DNA of 64,000 bases from Streptomyces sp. NBC_01217 (lineage in GTDB: Bacteria; Actinomycetota; Actinomycetes; Streptomycetales; Streptomycetaceae), in NCBI RefSeq assembly GCF_035994185.1, contig NZ_CP108538.1, positions 372,001 to 436,000 on the forward strand, given 5' to 3'. The notes beneath the pieces are model-generated. The model was given only the letters and a program-made list of their open reading frames with translations, was not told where the DNA came from and did not search any database. The translations under genes were made by a program, and so were the position numbers. Shown piece by piece: positions 28,417 to 36,995 of this stretch; within the stretch, counting starts at the first letter, position 1; the number at the start of each line of letters is the position of its first letter.

Positions 28417-29472
28417 TCAGGCGACGGGACGCAAGGGCTCGGCCACCAGAGAGGCGTCGCCGCCGCGGACCCGGTCCCGGACGCTGTCGTTGACGCCGTG
28501 GGGGACGCCGAGCGCCACCAAGCTGACCTTGCTCAGGCGCGCGTACTGTTCGGGAGTGAGCTGGACGTCGAGGGCGCCGAGGTAGCTGTCCAGCTGGCCG
28601 AGGTTCCGCGGGCCGATGATCGGGATGAACGACGTCGCCGCCCGCGCGGCCCGTTCACGGACCCACGCCACCGACACCTGCGCCGCAGTCGCTCCGGTCT
28701 CCTGCGCGACGGCCAGGACGGTGTCGAGAACCGCCGTCTTCCGGTCATCGTCCTCGGTGTGCACGAGCGTCTTCAGATCACTGAGCCGGCCCGCGGCACT
28801 GCCCCGGTACTTCCCGGTCAGCAGACCACCCCCGAGCGGCGACCACAGCGCGGCGCCCAGCCCGAGACTCTCCGCCATCGGCAGCAGCTCACGGTCGGCA
28901 GTGCGCTCCACCAGGCTGTACTCGACCTGGATCCCGGCGACCGGCGCCCAGCTCTTCAGATCCGCCAGAGCGGCGGCGCGCGAGACACGCCACGCGGGAA
29001 AGTTGGACAGCGCGGCATGGAGGATCTTGCCCGAGCCCACCAGATCGTCGATGCCCCGCAGAATCTCCTCCATCGGCGTCAGGCCGTCGGGGAAGTGAAC
29101 CCAGTACAGGTCGATGTAGTCGGTACCCAGACGCTTCAGGCTCGCCTCCACCGAATGAATCATGTTCTTCCGGCTGTTACCGGTCCTGGAAACGTCCGGC
29201 TGCGCCGTGGCCCCATTGGTGAACTTGCTCGCCACGACGAAATGGTCGCGATCGGCCGCGATGAACTTCGCGAGGATCTCCTCCGACTCCCCGAACTGGT
29301 AATTGTCCGCAGTGTCGATGAAAGTGCCACCGGCCTCGGCGAACCTGTCGAACATCCGACGGGACTCATCCACGTCGGCACCCGCGCCCCAACCCGTGCC
29401 GAAATTGCCCGTGCCGAGCGCGTACTCGAAAACACGGAGCCCGGTCCGCCGTCCGAAAGTCGTGTAACGCAT
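28417..29472 (-). CDS. Aldo/keto reductase
   Basis: 351 residues, ATG 29472. (beta/alpha)8 enzyme with the full catalytic tetrad: Asp53 and Tyr58 in DTADNYQFG, Lys83 in VASKFTNG, His126 in YWVHFPDG. Family motif GSGKILHAALSNFPAWRV follows. Reduces aldehydes or ketones with NADPH; substrate unknown. It lies next to the left IS copy. Confidence 0.9.
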   Translation of the reverse strand: MRYTTFGRRTGLRVFEYALGTGNFGTGWGAGADVDESRRMFDRFAEAGGTFIDTADNYQFGESEEILAKFIAADRDHFVVASKFTNGATAQPDVSRTGNSRKNMIHSVEASLKRLGTDYIDLYWVHFPDGLTPMEEILRGIDDLVGSGKILHAALSNFPAWRVSRAAALADLKSWAPVAGIQVEYSLVERTADRELLPMAESLGLGAALWSPLGGGLLTGKYRGSAAGRLSDLKTLVHTEDDDRKTAVLDTVLAVAQETGATAAQVSVAWVRERAARAATSFIPIIGPRNLGQLDSYLGALDVQLTPEQYARLSKVSLVALGVPHGVNDSVRDRVRGGDASLVAEPLRPVA

Positions 29473-29643
29473 CAGGTCTCCTCAAGGTTTGCGCGACGAA
29501 GAAGGGTGCGTCGTCATTGATTGGATTTCGTGGTTCTCAGCGGCATGAACACTCATCGCGGCTCAGGGTGAGAACGGTGTGTTCCTGCGTACTCGCGGGC
29601 GTGAACCCGCACCTCGGCAGCTGAGCTAGGTCCTGTACGGAGT

Positions 29644-30177
29644 TCAGATCATGCTCGTCGGGTGATGCTGCGTAGCCACAGCATCGTGCCGCACAGGTGG
29701 AGTCCGGCCAGGTAGCTCTCGGGAGTCTTGTCGTAGCGGGTGGCGATCCCGCGCCAGTTGCGCAGCCGGTTGATGCACCGCTCGACCGTGTTGCGGTCCT
29801 TGTACAGCTCGGCGTCGTGACTGACGGGGCGGCCTCCGCGCGAGCCCTTTTTTGCGGTTGGCCGTCTGGTCCGCCTTCTCCGGGATCACCGCCCGGATTT
29901 GGCGTTTGCGCAGGTAGGCGCGGTTGCGGCGGGAGGAGTACGCCTTGTCGCCGGCGACCGCGTCCGGGCGGGTGCGGGGCCGGCCCCTCCTGCCACGGAC
30001 CTTGATCTTGTCCACGACCCGCGCGAACTGCGGGCTGTCACCGGCCTGGCCGGGGGTGAGGACGAACGACAGTGGACGGCAGCGCCGTTCGGCTGACAAG
30101 TGCACCTTGCTGGTCAGCCCGCCCCGGGAACGACCGAGCTCAGCAGCCTTCAAACGGGCCCGGCGGCGTCGCCGCAA
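29644..30177 (-). pseudogene. IS5-family transposase C-terminal frame (orfB), copy 1, frameshifted
   Basis: Normal up to PEKADQTANRKK, including GDKAYSSRRNRAYL with the second catalytic Asp. The following 2-bp deletion relative to copy 2 replaces the ERCINRLRNWRGIATRYDK end, which contains the catalytic Glu, by an unrelated tail. Confidence 0.85.
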
Positions 30178-30632
30178 CCGCTGCCGCTCGGCTCGTTCCG
30201 GGTCCCCGTCCTGATCGTATTGCGGCTCCCGTCCCTTCTTCCCGCCCCCTTTTCGGACTCTGCGGCCTCCACCAGCGCTTCCAACTGCTCTTCGTCCAGA
30301 ACCATCCCGGCGGCGTGGTGGTGAGCGCGGGAGGTAGCAGAGTCCACGCTGACCAGCGACAGGTCTGCCTCACCGCGTTCTGCGGCATAACCGATGACCG
30401 TCTCCATCAGGTGCTGGAAGACGCCCTCGCGCGTCCAGATACGGAAGCGGTCGTAGACGCTCGACCACGGACCGTACTCGGCAGGCACGTCTCGCCAGGG
30501 GCTGCCGGTGCGGAACCGCCACATCGTCGCGTTGAAGTGTTTTCGCAGGTCAGGTATGGGTCCGGATACTCCCAGCGGGAGGTGGGGCTCAATCAGGGAC
30601 CACTGCTCATCGGTCACATCGCCACGTGCCAT
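30150..30632 (-). CDS. IS5-family transposase N-terminal frame (orfA), copy 1
   Basis: 160 residues, the same as orfA in copy 2. Begins MARGDVTDEQWSLIEPHLPL (DUF4096-type start) and includes LVSVDSATSRAHHHAAG with the first catalytic Asp. In the 0 frame it ends soon after the slippery run. Confidence 0.85.
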   Translation of the reverse strand: MARGDVTDEQWSLIEPHLPLGVSGPIPDLRKHFNATMWRFRTGSPWRDVPAEYGPWSSVYDRFRIWTREGVFQHLMETVIGYAAERGEADLSLVSVDSATSRAHHHAAGMVLDEEQLEALVEAAESEKGAGRRDGSRNTIRTGTRNEPSGSGCGDAAGPV

Positions 30633-30707
30633 ACCTGATGGCCTATCAAGCGCACACGGTTCCGCGCTGCGGATTGCCCGAACCGTGATCTGAACTCCGT
30701 ACAGGAC

Positions 30708-32172
30708 CTAGCGGACCGTGGCGGTCGCAGGGCGCCGACGGGGGGTGATGCCCAGCGCGGCGAGGGCGCTCAGCGCCACGACACCGGCCGAGATCCACCA
30801 GGCGAGGGAAAAGGTGTGTGACGGCCCCCCGGATCCGCCGGCCGCCAGGATGACGACCAGAGCGCTGACACCCAGTACGGTGCCGACCTGACCGGCCATG
30901 GAGACAACCGCGCTGCCGGTGGCGGCCCGGTCCCGAGGGAGACCGGCGGTGGCGGAGGAGATCATCGTCGGGAGCGCGAGTCCCACACCGACGCCGGCGA
31001 TCAGCCAGCCGGGCAGGATGTCGGCGGCGTAATTCAGGGAGCCACCCGCGTTGAGGGCGATCCAGGCGGTGCCGAGGGCGACGAGGGCCGAGCCGATCGC
31101 GGCGACGACGCCGACCGGCACGCGCCGGGCGAGGCGCCGGCCGAGCGCGGCAGCGACGAACACCATGGCCGGACCGGGCGCGACACCGAGGCCGGTCTCG
31201 ATGGCCGACCAGTGCCACACCTGCTGGAGCCACAGTGTCAGGCCGAGCAACTGGACCGCGAAGGCGGCGTAGAAAAGCAGGGTGGCGATGTTGGCCCAGG
31301 CGAACACGCGGTCGCGGAGCAGACCGAGGTCGACGACGGGCACCGGGTGGCGTGCCGAGCGCAGCAGGCACAGTGCGAGCGCCGCCGCGGCGACCGCGAA
31401 GCCACCTACGGTGGGCGCGGCTCCCCAGCCCCACTCCGGGCCCTGGACCAGGCCCAGCGCCAGTGACCCGATGGCGACCACAAGCAGGGCTCCGCCGAAC
31501 AGGTCGGGCAGGCGCGTGTCGGTGCCCTGGCGTCCGCCCGGCAGCAGCCGTGCGGCCATGAACAGGGCCGCGATGCCGATCGGGAGGTTGAGCAGGAAGA
31601 TCCACTGCCAGGCCGCCTCGACGAGCAGGCCGCCGACCACAGGCCCGGCCGCTGCGGCCAGGGAGCCGCTGGCCGCCCAGATCTGGACGTACCGGGTGGC
31701 CTTCGCGGGTGGCGCCGTGGTCAGCACGAGCCCGAGGCTGGCGGGGGTGAGAACGGCAGCGCCGGCCGCCTGCAGGAAGCGGAACGCGACCAGGACCCAG
31801 AGGCCGCCGCTGAGTGCGGCCCCCAGGCTGGCGACGGTGAAAATCCCGAGCCCCAGCAGAAAGCCGGCCTTGCGCCCATAGCGGTCGGCCAGCCGGCCCG
31901 CCGGGACGAGCAGCGCGGCGTACACGATCGCGTACCCGTTGAGGATCCAGCTCAGCTTGGACAGCGAGGTCTCACCCACTCCTTGCCCGATGGGAGTCAG
32001 GGCGACGTTGACGACGAAGGCGTCCAGGGCGGAGAGGAACACCGACGTGGCCAGCACGGCGAGCAACGAGGCCCGGATGCGGCGTCCGGCGCACGCTACG
32101 GCGGGCCTCGGGAGCGAATGGCCGCGCCAGGACAGTGCCGTCGCCGGCGGAGTCCGCAGGGGATGGGGGCAT
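30708..32172 (-). CDS. MFS drug efflux transporter (DHA2 / EmrB-QacA type), N-terminus possibly frameshifted
   Basis: Large hydrophobic protein with at least 12 membrane segments. TM1 holds SALDAFVVNVALTPIGQ (motif D1), followed by NGYAIVYAALLVPAGRLADR and YGRKAGFLLGLG (motif A) and ATGSAVVSMAGQVGTVLG. Proton-driven export of drugs or dyes is the family role. The best start, ATG 32172 with GGAG upstream, gives MPPSPADSAGDGTVLARPFA in one frame, while TM1 onward is in another; the switch is near 32075. So either a frameshift exists or translation begins at an internal TTG/GTG. A 14-bp palindrome at 32327 is the likely operator. Confidence 0.8.
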
Positions 32173-32326
32173 GGCGTCTTCTCCAGAAGGGGGTGTGGGG
32201 TGCACCGGACCGAGCAGGGGTGCAATCCGGCAGTGCGGCGCGAGGCCGGTCCCGTCACAAGGGACACGGCCCACGACGACGACGGCGTACGGGACGTGCC
32301 GGGGAGCCCTCACACACCCCATAACC

Positions 32327-32340
32327 AAACCGATCGGTTT
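32327..32340. promoter_or_regulatory. Palindromic operator upstream of the MFS gene
   Basis: Perfect palindrome AAACCGATCGGTTT, 155 bp upstream of the MFS start. A weaker relative, AAAACGATCGGTAC, is at 32381. Such sites are typical of TetR-type control of efflux pumps, but no TetR gene is adjacent. Confidence 0.55.
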
Positions 32341-32394
32341 CCTTATGTGCTCCACCGTAGCAGGCGGCACTCGTCTAAGTAAAACGATCGGTAC

Positions 32395-32980
32395 CGTCAG
32401 GAGAAGGGCGGCCGAGCCGCACATACTCGCGCCCGGCAGACGGAGCCAGCCGGTGAGCGGCGGCGCGACGCGGCCGCCACCCTCACAGGCACTGGCGGCG
32501 GCCGAACGGAAGGCGGCGGAGACAGGGAGGGCGTCAGCAACGGTGTACGACACCGAACTGCCGGACGGTCAGGGGTGTGCAGCCCGAATCTCACCACTAC
32601 GCACAGGCGGCGCACTCGCCGTCGCCGGGGAGCCGGGCGGGCTGAGCGCCGCGCTCCCTCGAAGGGCGACCCCCGCACGCCCGGCCACAAGGCAGGTCCG
32701 CGCGGCAGCCCGGGCCGCTCTCGCAAGGAAGGTATCGGTGGACCGCCGCCGCTGCGTGAACGAGCGGACGGCATCCGGGAGTTGCTCACCCAACTGGCAC
32801 CGCCGACCGAGCCCGGGCAGTCGCCGTTGAGCCGGGGTGCTCGAACAACGCCCCCGGCCCGGCAATGTCACCGAGCTCGCCCATCTCCCGACGCCGTACG
32901 GGAGCCATTTGCCGCTCGGGGTCATCAACTGCACGACGGCGGCTCTTCATTACTTCCCGAATCACCCCTCGATCCGGAGA
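32395..32980. other. Region without recognisable gene between MFS and PAS genes
   Basis: Several overlapping open frames, none with a family I recognise. The right end is the promoter of the PAS gene. Confidence 0.4.
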
Positions 32981-32995
32981 TTGTATTCAGTATAC
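32981..32995. promoter_or_regulatory. GntR-type operator, site A (upstream of the PAS gene)
   Basis: TTGTATTCAGTATAC, 12 of 15 positions as in the island's best site (TTGCATACAGTATGC at 54000). It lies 42 bp before the PAS protein start. Confidence 0.55.
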
Positions 32996-33037
32996 TTACA
33001 ACCGGCCGTACACCCATATCGCGCCACCGGAGGAGCC

Positions 33038-33481
33038 ATGACAGTCCCGCACCCCGAGCTGCTCGCGCACATGACCATCCACGCGCCCGACGGCATCGTC
33101 ATCGTCGACAGCGAGGGACTCATCCTGTTCTGGAACAGCGGCTCCGAGCGGATCTTCGGGTGGAAGGAGAGCGAGGTGCTCGGACAGAGTCTCGACCTGA
33201 TCATCCCCGAGCGGCACCGGCGCCCGCACTGGGACGGCTTCCACGCGGCACTGGCCAAGGGCAGCACCCGCTACGGGGCGAGCGACCTGCTGACCGTGCC
33301 CGCGCTCAAGTCCGACGGGTCGAGCCTGTCCATCGAGTTCAGCGTGTGCCTCCTGCCGGATCCGCAGGGCGGCGCCGTCCATGTCGGCGCGGTCATCCGT
33401 GATGTCACCGCGCGCCGCGCCCAGGAGAAGGAGTTGCGCCGCCGCCTCGCCGACGCGAACGCCCGCGCCACAACCGTGTGA
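33038..33481 (+). CDS. Single PAS-domain protein of the oxalate island
   Basis: 147 residues, ATG 33038 behind GGAGGAG. One PAS domain fills the protein (PDGIVIVDSEGLILFWNSGS, ERIFGWKESEVLGQSLDLII, VIRDVTARRAQEKELRRRL as the PAC end). There is no kinase, GGDEF or HTH output domain, so it would act by binding a partner or small ligand. An island operator (site A) lies directly upstream and a very strong terminator separates it from the convergent frc gene. Confidence 0.85.
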   Translation: MTVPHPELLAHMTIHAPDGIVIVDSEGLILFWNSGSERIFGWKESEVLGQSLDLIIPERHRRPHWDGFHAALAKGSTRYGASDLLTVPALKSDGSSLSIEFSVCLLPDPQGGAVHVGAVIRDVTARRAQEKELRRRLADANARATTV

Positions 33482-33494
33482 AACGCGGGGCATC

Positions 33495-33535
33495 GCGAGG
33501 AGGGCAGGGAACCCGGGGTTCCCTGCCCTCCTCGC
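33495..33535. terminator. Bidirectional terminator between PAS gene and frc
   Basis: Perfect 19-bp stem (arm begins GCGAGGAGGGCAGGG) with a 3-base CGG loop, between convergent genes. It is nested inside a second inverted repeat (GCGGGGCAT at 33485, ATGCCCCGC at 33558). Confidence 0.85.
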
Positions 33536-33623
33536 CGTTCCGGATCCGCACACGCGGATGCCCCGCACGCTGATCGCGCGCGGGACACCTACCTCTGTCC
33601 CCTGTCACCGGGCGGACACGGCG

Positions 33624-34880
33624 TCAGGCGACGACGGAACCCTCGTGCAGCTTACGGATGGCGTCCGCGTCGTAGCCCAGGTCCGCAAGGACCTCATCGG
33701 TGTGCTCACCGAGCAGCGGCGCACCCTTGATGTCCGGCTTGAACCCGGAGAACTTCACCGGGCTGCCCACCGTCAGGTACGTGCCGCGCTCCTTCTGCTC
33801 CACCTCGACGATGGTGCCGCTCTTGCGCATGTCGGGGTCCTCGGCGAGCTCCTTCATCGACAGGACCGGGGCGCACGGCACCTCCCACTTGCGCAGGATG
33901 TCGACGGCCTCGTACTTCGTCTTGTCGGCGAGCCACTTCTCGATCTCGGCGAAGATCTCCATGATGTGCGGCTGGCGCGCCCGGGCGGTGCTGTACTCCG
34001 GGTCCTCCTTCCACTCCGCGTGACCGATGGCCTCACAGGTACGGGCCCAGTTCTGCTCCTGGACCGTGAAGTAGATGTACGCGTTGGGGTCGGTCTCCCA
34101 GCCCTTGCACTTGAGGATCCAGCCGGGCTGGCCGCCGCCGCCCGCGTTGCCGCCGCGCGGCACGGCCTCACCGAACTCGCCGTGCGGGTACTGCGGGTAC
34201 TCCTCCAGGTAGCCGAGCTTCTCCAGGCGCTGCTGGTCGCGGAGCTTGACACGGGTAAGGTTGAGGACGGCGTCCTGCATGGAGACCGAGACCTTCTGGC
34301 CGAGCCCCGTCTGCTCGCGCTGGATGATCGCCGTGAGCAGGCCGATCATGAGGTGCATGCCGGAGTTGGAGTCACCCAGCGCGGCGCCGGAGATGGTGGG
34401 CGGACCGTCCCAGAATCCGGTGGTGGAGGCGGCGCCGCCGGCGGCCTGGGCAACGTTCTCGTAGACTTTGAGGTCGTTCCACTTCGAGTCGTCGTTGAAG
34501 CCCTTGACCGAGCCGAGGATGAGGCGCGGGTTCAGCTCGTGGATGTAGTCCCAGCTCAGACCCATGCGGTCCATGGCGCCGGGCGCGAAGTTCTCGACCA
34601 GCATGTCCGACTCGCGGATCAGCTTCTCCATGACCTCCTTGCCCTCGGGCGTCTTGGTGTTGATCGCCAGCGAGCGCTTGTTGGAGTTGAGCATGGTGAA
34701 GTAGAGGGCGTCGAGGTCCGGGATGTCCCTGAGCTGCTGGCGGGTCACGTCGCCGCCGTTGATGCGCTCGACCTTGATGACGTCGGCGCCGAACCAGGCG
34801 AGCATCTGCGTACAGGCGGGACCGGCCTGGACCCCGGTGAAGTCGATCACCTTGAGGCCTGCGAGCGGCTGTTCACTCAT
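33624..34880 (-). CDS. frc: Formyl-CoA:oxalate CoA-transferase
   Basis: 418 residues, class III CoA-transferase. Moves CoA from formyl-CoA to oxalate, giving oxalyl-CoA and formate. ATG 34880 with AAGGA upstream. Key features: [20 protein letters not shown] near the N-terminus, [30 protein letters not shown], the catalytic Asp170 in [12 protein letters not shown] (Asp169 in the Oxalobacter enzyme), and the glycine loop GGGGQPG (about 247-253). [17 protein letters not shown] also matches the Oxalobacter type closely. It is 89 bp downstream of oxc on the same strand, the classic pair of oxalate catabolism. Expression is probably driven from the oxc promoter with its LysR-type boxes. Confidence 0.93.
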   Translation of the reverse strand: MSEQPLAGLKVIDFTGVQAGPACTQMLAWFGADVIKVERINGGDVTRQQLRDIPDLDALYFTMLNSNKRSLAINTKTPEGKEVMEKLIRESDMLVENFAPGAMDRMGLSWDYIHELNPRLILGSVKGFNDDSKWNDLKVYENVAQAAGGAASTTGFWDGPPTISGAALGDSNSGMHLMIGLLTAIIQREQTGLGQKVSVSMQDAVLNLTRVKLRDQQRLEKLGYLEEYPQYPHGEFGEAVPRGGNAGGGGQPGWILKCKGWETDPNAYIYFTVQEQNWARTCEAIGHAEWKEDPEYSTARARQPHIMEIFAEIEKWLADKTKYEAVDILRKWEVPCAPVLSMKELAEDPDMRKSGTIVEVEQKERGTYLTVGSPVKFSGFKPDIKGAPLLGEHTDEVLADLGYDADAIRKLHEGSVVA

Positions 34881-34969
34881 GTCTGAGTCCTTCTCGTGAT
34901 GGGTTGCGCGGCGAACGGCGGTCGTACTTCCGGATGTTGAGAGGTAGCTTGCCAGGTGTGGTGGGCGGG

Positions 34970-36721
34970 TCACTTCTTCGACGGCACGATGTTGCCGACG
35001 GTGATGCCCTTGGGGTTGAGGTGCGAGATGTGACCGCTCTCCGTGCCCGCGCCCGGGTCGATGGCGCAGTCGATCAGGGCGGGGCCGCCCGCGGCGAGCG
35101 ACGCGGTGAGGGCCGCGGTGACCTCGGCGGGCGTGGTGGCGCGGTAGCCCTTGCCGCCGAACGCCTCGATCATGAGGTCGTGCCGGGCGGACAGCATCAG
35201 GGTGGTGGGCGACGGGGCGTCGTCGAGGGGGTTGACGTCGTTCCCGCGGTACACACCGCCGTTGTTCATGATCACGGTGGTGACGGGGAGCCGGTACCGG
35301 CAGATCGTCTCCAGCTCCATGCCGCTGAACCCGAAGGCGCTGTCGCCCTCGACGGCGATCACCGGCTGGCCGGTCTCCACGGCGGCGGCGATCGCGTAGC
35401 CCATGCCGATCCCCATCACACCCCAGGTGCCGACGTCCAGGCGGTGGCGGGGAACGTGCATGTCGATGACGTTGCGCGCCATGTCGAGGGCGTTGGCACC
35501 CTCGTTGACGAGGTAGGCGTGCTGGTTGTCGTGCAGCACGTCGCGCACGGCGCGCAGCGCGCCCATGAACTGCATCGGGTGCGGGTCTGCCGCCAGACGC
35601 CCGGCCATCTTCTCGACGTTCTGCGCGGAGCGCGCCGCAAGCTCCTCGCGCCAGGCGGTGGGTGCGGAGATCTGACCCGGCTTGGCGCGCTCGGCCAGCA
35701 CCTCGAGCACGGATGCGACGTCACCGACGAGCGGCGCCGCGATCGGCTGGTTGCTGTCCAGCTCCCTGGGTTCGATGTCGACCTGGATGAACTTCGCGTC
35801 GGGGTTCCACTGCGGCGCTTCCCCGTGCCCCAGCAGCCAGTTGAGGCGGGCTCCGACGAGCATCACGACGTCGGCCTTGCGCAGCGCGAGGGAGCGGGCG
35901 GTCGCCACCGACTGCGGGTGGTCGTCGGGCAGCAGGCCCTTGGCCATCGACATCGGTACGTACGGGATGCCGGTCGACTCGACGAACTCCCGGATCCTGT
36001 CGTCGGCCTGGGCGTAGGCGGCGCCCTTGCCGAGTACCACCAACGGCCGCTCGGCGCCGGCGAGGAGTTCGATGGCGCGGTCCACCGCCTCGGGCGCGGG
36101 CAGCTGGCGCGGGGCCGGGTCGACCAGCCGACTGAGGGTCTTGGCGCCCTCCGCCTTGTCCATGATGGAGCCGAGCACGGCGGCCGGGATGTCGAGGTAG
36201 ACGCCCCCCGGCCGGCCTGAGACGGCGGTGCGCAGCGCACGGGCGATCCCCCGGCCGATGTCCTCGACCCGGCTGATGCGGTACGCGGCCTTGCAGAACG
36301 GCTGCGCGGCGGCGAGCTGGTCCATCTCCTCGTAGTCGCCCTGCTTGAGGTCGACGAGGTGGCGCTCGCTGGACCCCGAGATCTGCACCATCGGGAAGCA
36401 GTTGGTGGTGGCGTTGGCCAGGCCGACGAGTCCGTTGAGGAACCCCGGCGCGGACACTGTGAGAGCGATGCCCGGCCTCTTGGTGAGGTAGCCGGCCGCG
36501 GCCGCGGCGTGGGCCGCGTTGCTCTCGTGGCGAAAGCCGATGTAGCGGATGCCCTCGGCCTGGGCTAGCCGGGCCAGATCGGTGATCGGGATGCCGACCA
36601 CGCCGTAGATGGTCTCGACGTCGTTCAGCTTCAGAGCGTCGACGACCAGGTGGTACCCGTCGGTGAGCTCGGCCGGTGCGTCGGCGTTCGCCGCTGTCTC
36701 CTGTGGTGAGGGGGCGGTCAT
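34970..36721 (-). CDS. oxc: Oxalyl-CoA decarboxylase
   Basis: 583 residues, thiamine-diphosphate enzyme converting oxalyl-CoA to formyl-CoA and CO2. ATG 36721 with AGGAGG upstream; longer in-frame starts are rejected because the family begins near residue 18. N-terminal pyrimidine-binding domain with [19 protein letters not shown] (catalytic Glu), and UGXP-like text [20 protein letters not shown]. The C-terminal diphosphate-binding motif is [20 protein letters not shown] followed by [11 protein letters not shown], as in Oxalobacter Oxc. Forms an operon with frc. The upstream 275-bp divergent region holds two LysR-type boxes. Confidence 0.95.
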   Translation of the reverse strand: MTAPSPQETAANADAPAELTDGYHLVVDALKLNDVETIYGVVGIPITDLARLAQAEGIRYIGFRHESNAAHAAAAAGYLTKRPGIALTVSAPGFLNGLVGLANATTNCFPMVQISGSSERHLVDLKQGDYEEMDQLAAAQPFCKAAYRISRVEDIGRGIARALRTAVSGRPGGVYLDIPAAVLGSIMDKAEGAKTLSRLVDPAPRQLPAPEAVDRAIELLAGAERPLVVLGKGAAYAQADDRIREFVESTGIPYVPMSMAKGLLPDDHPQSVATARSLALRKADVVMLVGARLNWLLGHGEAPQWNPDAKFIQVDIEPRELDSNQPIAAPLVGDVASVLEVLAERAKPGQISAPTAWREELAARSAQNVEKMAGRLAADPHPMQFMGALRAVRDVLHDNQHAYLVNEGANALDMARNVIDMHVPRHRLDVGTWGVMGIGMGYAIAAAVETGQPVIAVEGDSAFGFSGMELETICRYRLPVTTVIMNNGGVYRGNDVNPLDDAPSPTTLMLSARHDLMIEAFGGKGYRATTPAEVTAALTASLAAGGPALIDCAIDPGAGTESGHISHLNPKGITVGNIVPSKK

Positions 36722-36819
36722 GGTCCGAGATCCTCCTTGGGCAAGTGATGCTGTGCGGCTGGTGGATCCACCTTCCGCACCGGACCCTCGTCCCGTCCAA
36801 GACCTGACAGCGACCAGCC

Positions 36820-36836
36820 GATAACCGGCGTTTATC
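36820..36836. promoter_or_regulatory. LysR-type box 1 in the oxc / acyl-CoA synthetase divergent promoter
   Basis: GATAACCGGCGTTTATC: arms GATAA and TTATC around 7 bases, fitting the T-N11-A rule. A second box with the same geometry is centred 48 bp away. A LysR gene lies at 38604-39539. Confidence 0.6.
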
Positions 36837-36867
36837 AACGGCGGTAAAAGGCTCCGGCACCTGCGGT

Positions 36868-36884
36868 GATAGTCGGCCGCTATC
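36868..36884. promoter_or_regulatory. LysR-type box 2 in the oxc / acyl-CoA synthetase divergent promoter
   Basis: GATAGTCGGCCGCTATC: arms GATAG and CTATC around 7 bases. Twin recognition and activation sites are usual for LysR activators of divergent operons. Confidence 0.6.
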
Positions 36885-36995
36885 GGCCGTTCGCAGTTGT
36901 GCATTGGACGCTCACGGGCCGTGGCCCGCAGGCTCGCAGTCGACCGTTTCAGCCGTGTCGGCTGTTCGCCTCAACCGGCGTGAGGAGGTGCGGTG

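Larger units (their letters stand above)
29629..30708 (-). mobile_element. IS5-family insertion sequence, copy 1 (inactivated)
   Basis: About 1080 bp with inverted ends GGTCCTGTACGGAGTTCAGA and its complement, flanked by TA on both sides within CTAG. Near-identical to the element at 60547-61628 but in the opposite orientation. It carries the same two overlapping transposase frames. A 2-base deletion in the A-rich tract around 29849 (minus strand) shifts the second frame, so this copy should not make active transposase. It sits exactly on the TAG stop codon of the MFS gene at 30708. Confidence 0.92.
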
